Origin: JAVMKJ01 sp031732875
GTDB lineage: Bacteria > Pseudomonadota > Gammaproteobacteria > Competibacterales > Competibacteraceae
NCBI GenBank assembly: GCA_031732875.1
Contig: JAVMKL010000062.1
Span: 1-6,784 of the forward strand
DNA: 6,784 nucleotides
Reading direction: 5' to 3'
Below, one piece after another: positions 1-6,784 of the stretch. Position numbers and translations under genes: made by a program. How positions within the stretch are numbered: the stretch's first letter is position 1; every line of letters begins with the position of its first letter. The notes beneath the pieces were generated by a model. It was not told the DNA's origin and searched no databases. It saw nothing but the letters and a program-made list of their open reading frames with translations.

Positions 1-3000
1 ACTGCCTACCATTTTGACCGCCCCGTGAGCGTGTCGCCGCACGTGATCCGATTGCGTCCGGCCCCCCACACGCGCACGCCCATTCATGCCTATTCGCTCA
101 AAATCGAGCCGGCCCAGCATTTCATCAACTGGCTGCAAGATCCGTTCGGCAATTTCCAGGCGCGGCTGGTGTTTCCGGAGAAAATCCGCGACCTGAGCAT
201 CACCGTGGACGTGATCGCCGAAATGACGGTCATCAATCCCTTCGATTTTTTCGTTGAGGAGTACGCCAAGCACTATCCTTTCGATTACGATGCCACCTTG
301 CGCCAGGAACTGGCGCCCTACCTGGAAATCCAGGAAGGTGGTCCGCTGCTGCTCGACTGGCTGACCGGCGCGAATCGCGAACCGATGCAAATCGTCGATT
401 TCCTGGTCCATCTCAACCAGCGGTTGAACCGGGATATCCGCTACATCATCCGTATGGAGCCCGGCGTTCAATCCTGCGAGGAAACGCTCGCCAGGCGCAG
501 TGGTTCTTGCCGCGATTCAGCCTGGCTGCTGGTGCAGATCCTGCGGCAACTGGGATTGGCGGCGCGCTTCGTATCCGGCTATCTGATCCAGCTCGTCGCC
601 GATGTCAAGGCGCTGGACGGTCCCTCCGGTCCCACGGCCGATTTCACCGACCTCCACGCCTGGGCGGAAGTATTCGTGCCGGGGGCCGGCTGGCTGGGAT
701 TGGATCCGACCTCCGGCCTGTTCGCCGGCGAGGGTCACATTCCGCTGGCCTGCACCCCAACCCCGCCCAGCGCCGCGCCGGTAACCGGTTACACCGATCC
801 GTGCGAGACGGAATTCGGATTCGACATGCGCGTGATCCGCATTCATGAGGATCCACGGGTCACCAAACCCTACAGCGAGGAACAGTGGGCGCGGATCGAG
901 CAACTCGGCCATCACGTGGACGCCCGGTTGGTGGCCGGCGACGTGCGACTGACCATGGGCGGCGAACCGACCTTCGTTTCCATCGACGACATGGATGGGG
1001 CGGAATGGACGGTCGCGGCCATCGGCCCCACCAAGCGCAAGCTGGCCGGTCAGTTGTTGAAGCGCTTGCGCGACCGCTATGCGCCCAACGGATTCCTGCA
1101 CTACAGCCAGGGCAAGTGGTATCCGGGCGAATCGTTGCCGCGCTGGGCGCTATCCTGCTACTGGCGCAGCGATGGTCTGCCGCTGTGGCACGATCCGCGC
1201 TGGATCGCCGATGACGAAACTCCACAGGGTTGCGGACCCGAACAGGCCCAAGCCTTTGCGGTGGAGTTGACCAGGCGCCTGGGGGTGAGCGCCGAGCGGC
1301 TCGTTCCCGGCTACGAGGACGTCTACTACTATCTGTGGAAGGAACGCACCCTCCCGGTCAACGTCGACCCGCTCAAATACGACCTCAAGGACGACGAAGA
1401 GCGTCGACGGCTGGCGCTGCTGCTGGAGCGGGGTCTGAACCAGGTTACCGGTTACGCCCTGCCGTTGCGTTGGGATCATGCCGCCGGGCAGTGGCTCAGC
1501 GGGCCGTGGGTATTGCGCCGCGAGCATTTGTATCTCATTCCCGGCGATTCGCCGATGGGCTATCGCCTGCCGCTGGCGGCCCTGCCCTGGGTGGCCGAGA
1601 CGGCGCGGGACCTGCCGCATCCGCAGTCGCTGTTCGAGTTCCGGGCCGCGCTGGGCGATACCCACGGCGAGGTGATGCGCCGCTACAGCGATTTCCTGCG
1701 GGGCGGTCCGGGCGCGCCGCGCGGTGATTTCCAGGAGCAGCCGGCGGCGGATGACAGCGCGGTGATCCATACTGCCCTGTGCGTCGAGCCGCGCGACGGG
1801 CATCTGTACGTGTTCATGCCGCCGCTGGGGCAACTGGAGCACTATCTGGATGTGCTGGCCTGTATCGAGCAGACCGCCGCCGATCTGCAAATGCCGGTAC
1901 TGGTCGAGGGTTATGCCCCACCGCCGGACTGGCGGTTGCGCAAGTTTGCCGTCACGCCGGATCCCGGCGTGATCGAAGTCAACATCCATCCCGCCAGCGA
2001 CTGGGAGGAGTTGAAGCAGAACATTCAGGGGTTGTACGAAGATGCCCGACAATCGCGGCTGGGGACCGAAAAGTTCATGCTGGACGGCCGCCACACCGGT
2101 ACCGGCGGTGGCAACCACGTCACCCTGGGCGGCGCGACGCCGGCCGACAGTCCGTTCCTGCGCCGGCCGGACCTGCTGCGCAGCCTGATCGCCTACTGGC
2201 AGCATCATCCCAGCCTGTCCTATCTGTTTTCCGGACTGTTCATCGGCCCGACCAGTCAGGCTCCGCGGGTGGACGAGGCCCGCAACGACAGCCTTTACGA
2301 GCTGGAAATCGCCTTCCGCGAGATGCCGGCCGGCGAGGTGCCGCAACCGTGGCTGGTCGACCGGCTGTTGCGCAATCTGCTGGTGGACCTGAGCGGCAAC
2401 ACCCATCGCGCCGAGTTTTGCATCGATAAACTGTATTCTCCGGATTCCGCCACCGGCCGGTTGGGGTTGGTGGAGATGCGCGCCTTCGAAATGCCGCCGC
2501 ACGCCCGGATGAGCCTGATGCAAATGCTGTTGCTGCGTGGACTGGTGGCCCGGTTTTGGGAACGACCCTATCCCAATCAAGAGTTGGTGCGCTGGGGTAC
2601 CCAGGTTCACGACCGTTTCATGTTGCCGCACTACGTCTGGGAGGATTTCCGCGGTGTGATTGGCGAACTGAGTGAGGCCGGTTACCCCTTCGAACGCGAC
2701 TGGTTCCTGCCGTTCTTCGAGTTCCGTTTCCCTCATTACGGCGATATCGTCCAGCAGGACATCCAACTGGAACTGCGGCAGGCGTTGGAGCCGTGGCACG
2801 TGTTGGGCGAGGAACAGATACAGGGTGGTACCGCCCGCTACGTGGATTCCTCGGTGGAACGGATGCAGGTCAAGGTGCGGGGCATGATCGGCGAGCGGCA
2901 CGTCGTGGCCTGTAACGGACGGCGGGTGCCATTGCGGCCGACGGAGATACCGGGTGAGTTCGTCGCCGGGGTTCGCTACCGCGCCTGGCAGGCTCCATCG

Positions 3001-3273
3001 GCGTTGCATCCCACCATTCCGATTCACACCCCCCTGGTGTTCGATCTCGTCGATACCTGGAACCAGCGTTCCATCGGCGGTTGCACCTACCATGTCCAGC
3101 ATCCGGGCGGGCGCAATCCCGACACGTTCCCAATCAACGCCAACGAAGCCGAGGCGCGCCGCTTCGCCCGGTTCTGGCCGTATGGCCATACCCCGGGGCC
3201 GATGGTGGCCCCGGCGGAGGAAACCAACCCCAATTTTCCTTACACCCTGGATTTGCGGCGGCGGGAACGGTAA
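1..3273 (+). CDS. Transglutaminase-like / DUF2126 (putative amidoligase) fusion protein, 5' end outside the window
   Basis: The frame is open from base 1 and the first codons (TAYHFDRPVS) match the usual N-terminus of this family, so the GTG at 25 is internal and the real start lies upstream. Residues are numbered from that GTG. Residues 1 to about 90 form the bacterial transglutaminase N-terminal beta region. About 120-230 form the transglutaminase core with an apparently intact triad: Cys162 (SGSCRDSAW), His211 (DLHAWAEV) and Asp227 (LGLDPTSG). From about 297 (MGGEPTFVSIDD at 311) to the end lies DUF2126, predicted in the literature to be a glutamine-synthetase-like carboxylate-amine ligase. 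Its conserved blocks include EVNIHP (651), GTGGGNHVTLGG (692) and VEMRAFEMPP (816). The length of about 1,090 residues is normal for the fusion. No signal peptide or membrane segment is visible, so a cytoplasmic location is inferred. Homologues often sit near circularly permuted ATP-grasp and alpha-E genes, a neighbourhood proposed to make or modify peptides; none lies downstream here. The biochemical substrate is unknown. The family call is firm and the activity is prediction. Confidence 0.95.
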   Translation, partial: TAYHFDRPVSVSPHVIRLRPAPHTRTPIHAYSLKIEPAQHFINWLQDPFGNFQARLVFPEKIRDLSITVDVIAEMTVINPFDFFVEEYAKHYPFDYDATLRQELAPYLEIQEGGPLLLDWLTGANREPMQIVDFLVHLNQRLNRDIRYIIRMEPGVQSCEETLARRSGSCRDSAWLLVQILRQLGLAARFVSGYLIQLVADVKALDGPSGPTADFTDLHAWAEVFVPGAGWLGLDPTSGLFAGEGHIPLACTPTPPSAAPVTGYTDPCETEFGFDMRVIRIHEDPRVTKPYSEEQWARIEQLGHHVDARLVAGDVRLTMGGEPTFVSIDDMDGAEWTVAAIGPTKRKLAGQLLKRLRDRYAPNGFLHYSQGKWYPGESLPRWALSCYWRSDGLPLWHDPRWIADDETPQGCGPEQAQAFAVELTRRLGVSAERLVPGYEDVYYYLWKERTLPVNVDPLKYDLKDDEERRRLALLLERGLNQVTGYALPLRWDHAAGQWLSGPWVLRREHLYLIPGDSPMGYRLPLAALPWVAETARDLPHPQSLFEFRAALGDTHGEVMRRYSDFLRGGPGAPRGDFQEQPAADDSAVIHTALCVEPRDGHLYVFMPPLGQLEHYLDVLACIEQTAADLQMPVLVEGYAPPPDWRLRKFAVTPDPGVIEVNIHPASDWEELKQNIQGLYEDARQSRLGTEKFMLDGRHTGTGGGNHVTLGGATPADSPFLRRPDLLRSLIAYWQHHPSLSYLFSGLFIGPTSQAPRVDEARNDSLYELEIAFREMPAGEVPQPWLVDRLLRNLLVDLSGNTHRAEFCIDKLYSPDSATGRLGLVEMRAFEMPPHARMSLMQMLLLRGLVARFWERPYPNQELVRWGTQVHDRFMLPHYVWEDFRGVIGELSEAGYPFERDWFLPFFEFRFPHYGDIVQQDIQLELRQALEPWHVLGEEQIQGGTARYVDSSVERMQVKVRGMIGERHVVACNGRRVPLRPTEIPGEFVAGVRYRAWQAPSALHPTIPIHTPLVFDLVDTWNQRSIGGCTYHVQHPGGRNPDTFPINANEAEARRFARFWPYGHTPGPMVAPAEETNPNFPYTLDLRRRER

Positions 3274-3307
3274 CCCGACATCGCTTCGGTAGCGCCGGAC
3301 CGCGTGG

Positions 3308-3331
3308 GAGGGCGACCGACCGGTCGCCCTC
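3308..3331. repeat. Perfect 10-bp hairpin, REP-like element or possible terminator
   Basis: The arms GAGGGCGACC (3308-3317) and GGTCGCCCTC (3322-3331) are exactly complementary around a 4-nt GACC loop, 35 nt after the stop of the transglutaminase/DUF2126 gene. The placement suits a transcription terminator. However, there is no immediate T-run: the nearest T-rich stretch (TTATTTTTCC) begins about 23 nt further on. The core GGCGACCGACCGGTCGCC resembles the dispersed palindromes found between genes in many GC-rich bacteria, so a REP-type element is the alternative. The hairpin is seen directly; its role is inference. Confidence 0.6.
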
Positions 3332-3391
3332 AGGGACATCCCATGGCTCAAAATTATTTTTCCTCAATGCTTGCCTGAGGTCTGCCCAGGC

Positions 3392-3414
3392 CCGAATATA
3401 GCCAAATGATTCGG
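3392..3414. promoter_or_regulatory. Candidate operator: 6-bp inverted repeat upstream of the HTH gene
   Basis: CCGAAT (3392-3397) and ATTCGG (3409-3414) form a perfect inverted repeat with an 11-nt spacer, ending 16 nt before the start of the XRE-type regulator. XRE proteins commonly repress their own promoters through such sites. A poor promoter could overlap it (TTGCCT at 3371, TATAGC at 3397), but the 20-nt spacing is too long to be convincing. A 6-bp inverted repeat with a free spacer can easily occur by chance in a 157-bp region, so this is only a candidate. Confidence 0.2.
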
Positions 3415-3430
3415 CAATCGTGGTGTCGTA

Positions 3431-3823
3431 ATGGATTTTGGAAATTATATTAGACACTTGCGTGAGCAGCGCCGCGAGGTAAACCGTCGTTACACGGTTC
3501 GGGAAGTGGCGCGGCGGATCGGGGTGGAGCCGGCGTATCTCGGCAAGATCGAGAGGGGCGATGTATCGTCGCCATCGGAGGAGACGATCCGGCGGTTGGC
3601 GGCGGAGTTGGGGGAGGATGCGGATTTGTTGCTGTCGCTGGCCGGCAAGGTGGCCAGCGACGTTTGCGAGATCATCATCGGGAACCCGATTCTGTTCGCC
3701 GAGTTGATTCGAGGACTGAGCGACGTCCCCGAAGGCGAATTGGTGCTCCTGGTGCGCAAGGTGCGCAACGGAGGGGTGGCGGGACCGCGGAGCAGACGCC
3801 GGGATGATCGGCTCGGTCAGTAA
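3431..3823 (+). CDS. XRE-family helix-turn-helix transcriptional regulator
   Basis: This 130-residue protein carries an N-terminal Cro/C1-type DNA-binding domain at about residues 5-70. TVREVARRIGV (22-32) would be the first helix of the HTH, followed by the recognition helix EPAYLGKIERG (33-43). The following block SPSEETIRRLAAELGEDADLLLSLAGK is typical of this family. Residues 75-112 form a hydrophobic and acidic helical segment that may serve dimerisation or sensing, and the last 18 residues are a basic, probably disordered tail (RSRRRDD). The ATG at 3431 is chosen because MDFGNYIRHLREQR is the usual beginning of such proteins. No clear Shine-Dalgarno sequence precedes it, so translation may be weak or the transcript short-leadered. 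The gene ends 22 nt before the deacetylase on the same strand, and the two are probably cotranscribed. The regulated targets are unknown; autoregulation is an inference from the family. Confidence 0.9.
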   Translation: MDFGNYIRHLREQRREVNRRYTVREVARRIGVEPAYLGKIERGDVSSPSEETIRRLAAELGEDADLLLSLAGKVASDVCEIIIGNPILFAELIRGLSDVPEGELVLLVRKVRNGGVAGPRSRRRDDRLGQ

Positions 3824-3845
3824 CCTGGCCCGACGAGTGGTGCGG

Positions 3846-4493
3846 ATGAAGGTCGTTCAGAGTTGGGATGACGGCGTGGTGGACGATGTTCGGCTGACCG
3901 GGCTGTTGCGCCGGTATCGGGCCAGGGCGACGTTCAATCTGAATCCGGGTTTGTATCAACGCCAGCGATCGTTCGGTTGGCGATTTGGCGACAAGGAAGT
4001 CTGGCGACTGAGCCGGGATGAACTGGTCGAGATATACTCGGGCTTTGAGATTGCCAACCACTCCCTGACTCATCCCAATTTACCCGATTTGTCCCCAGTC
4101 GATCTGGAGCGGGAAGTAGGGGAGAGCCGGTCGCTCCTGCGGGACTGGTTCCAGCAACCCATCCGGGGCTTCTGTTATCCATTCGGCGGGTTCGATCCGG
4201 CGGTGAAAGCCGCGATACGCGCCGCCGGTCACGTCTACGCCCGGACCGTGGCCGAGGTCGATCCCGTTTTTCCGCCCGCCGATCCGCTGGAACTGGGCGT
4301 GAGTTGCCGGTTCGACGATCCGGCGTTTTGGACTCGATACGAGCGCGCCAAGGTTGCCGGCGATGTATTCTGCTTCTGGGGTCACAGCTACGAATTGACC
4401 GATGAGGCGATGTGGGCTGAGTTGGAGAGCAAGATCGCCCGCATCACCACCGACCCGGCGGCGGAGTGGAGCAATATCGAAGCCCTGTTTGTT
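3846..4493 (+). CDS. NodB-like polysaccharide deacetylase family protein, 3' end lost in the assembly gap
   Basis: The 216 visible residues carry the carbohydrate esterase 4 (NodB homology) motifs. Motif 1 is SWDDG with Asp8 (expected catalytic base) and Asp9 (metal ligand). Motif 2 is NHSLTHP with His72 and His76 (metal ligands). Motif 3 is CYPFGG at 110-115, and a late motif FWGHSYE has His180. Members remove N- or O-acyl groups from sugars in a metal-dependent way; the substrate here cannot be read. The ATG at 3846 is chosen because MKVVQSWDDG puts motif 1 at the start, as in close relatives, and a weak GAGTGG lies 5 nt before it. An in-frame ATG at 3804 would add 14 residues and overlap the regulator by 20 nt. 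There is no signal peptide with either start, so the protein looks cytoplasmic. The visible end (EWSNIEALFV) appears close to the natural C-terminus, so the stop is probably a few codons into the Ns. Confidence 0.88.
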
Positions 4494-4593
4494 NNNNNNN
4501 NNNNNNNNNNNNNNNNNNNNNNNNNNNNNNNNNNNNNNNNNNNNNNNNNNNNNNNNNNNNNNNNNNNNNNNNNNNNNNNNNNNNNNNNNNNNN
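4494..4593. other. Assembly gap of 100 N
   Basis: Exactly 100 undetermined bases separate the deacetylase from metH. A round 100 is the conventional placeholder for a scaffold gap of unknown size, so the true distance may be larger or smaller. The two flanking genes converge. Reading frames that appear to cross the gap are meaningless. Confidence 0.98.
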
Positions 4594-4610
4594 TCGCCGC
4601 TCGCCGCTCG

Positions 4611-4614
<4 letters not shown>
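4594..4614. repeat. Heptameric tandem repeat TCGCCGC at the gap edge
   Basis: Two exact copies of TCGCCGC (4594-4600, 4601-4607) are followed by a degenerate third, TCGCTAC (4608-4614), which covers the metH stop codon (4611-4613). The array begins right at the gap, so only its end is visible and it may be longer. Such a short GC-rich tandem repeat is a plausible reason for the broken assembly. With only two perfect copies the case is modest. Confidence 0.5.

Positions 4615-6784
<2,170 letters not shown>

Noticed and set aside
25..27. GTG as the translation start of the transglutaminase/DUF2126 protein
   Set aside because: The eight codons before it are open and encode family-typical residues (TAYHFDRP), so the start lies outside the window.
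507..1225. Several short overlapping frames on both strands within the transglutaminase core
   Set aside because: They are arginine- and proline-rich translations typical of out-of-frame GC-rich coding sequence and show no independent start signals.
1150..3351. Very long open frame on the minus strand opposite the transglutaminase/DUF2126 gene
   Set aside because: It is antisense to a clearly conserved protein, its translation shows no recognisable domain, and GC-rich genes commonly leave the opposite frame open.
3804..3845. Upstream ATG giving a 14-residue longer deacetylase
   Set aside because: The extra residues are not like the family N-terminus, which begins right before the SWDDG motif. 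It cannot be fully excluded, because a GGAG lies 11 nt before it.

Overview
The window looks like a draft or metagenome-assembled chromosome fragment from a GC-rich proteobacterium. A gammaproteobacterium is most likely: the MetH fragment resembles the enterobacterial enzyme almost throughout, and base composition is clearly GC-rich by eye. Lineages such as Competibacteraceae or Chromatiales would fit, but no marker here settles the taxon. A run of exactly 100 N (4494-4593) is a placeholder scaffold gap, so contiguity across it is assumed and not read.

Layout: (1) 1-3273, plus strand: the 3' part, nearly all, of a large two-domain protein. It has an N-terminal bacterial transglutaminase-like module with an intact Cys-His-Asp triad and a long C-terminal DUF2126 module, a predicted glutamine-synthetase-like amidoligase. 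Its true start lies before the window. (2) 3274-3430: a 157-bp intergenic region with a perfect 10-bp hairpin and a weaker inverted repeat just upstream of the next gene. (3) 3431-3823, plus: a small XRE-type helix-turn-helix regulator. (4) 3846-4493, plus: a NodB-like polysaccharide deacetylase family protein that starts 22 nt after the regulator and runs into the gap close to its expected C-terminus. (5) The gap, whose right edge is a heptameric tandem repeat touching the end of the next gene. (6) 4611-6784, minus: the C-terminal 723 residues of cobalamin-dependent methionine synthase (metH), convergent with the deacetylase. Its 5' end is beyond the window.

The regulator and deacetylase probably form a two-gene transcription unit. 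The transglutaminase/DUF2126 gene is probably the end of an upstream unit, and metH is unrelated housekeeping metabolism. The points most worth following are the poorly characterised transglutaminase-amidoligase fusion, a palindromic dispersed-type repeat translated in frame inside the MetH interdomain linker, and the regulator-deacetylase pair. I found no CRISPR array, RNA gene, insertion sequence or convincing new multi-gene system.
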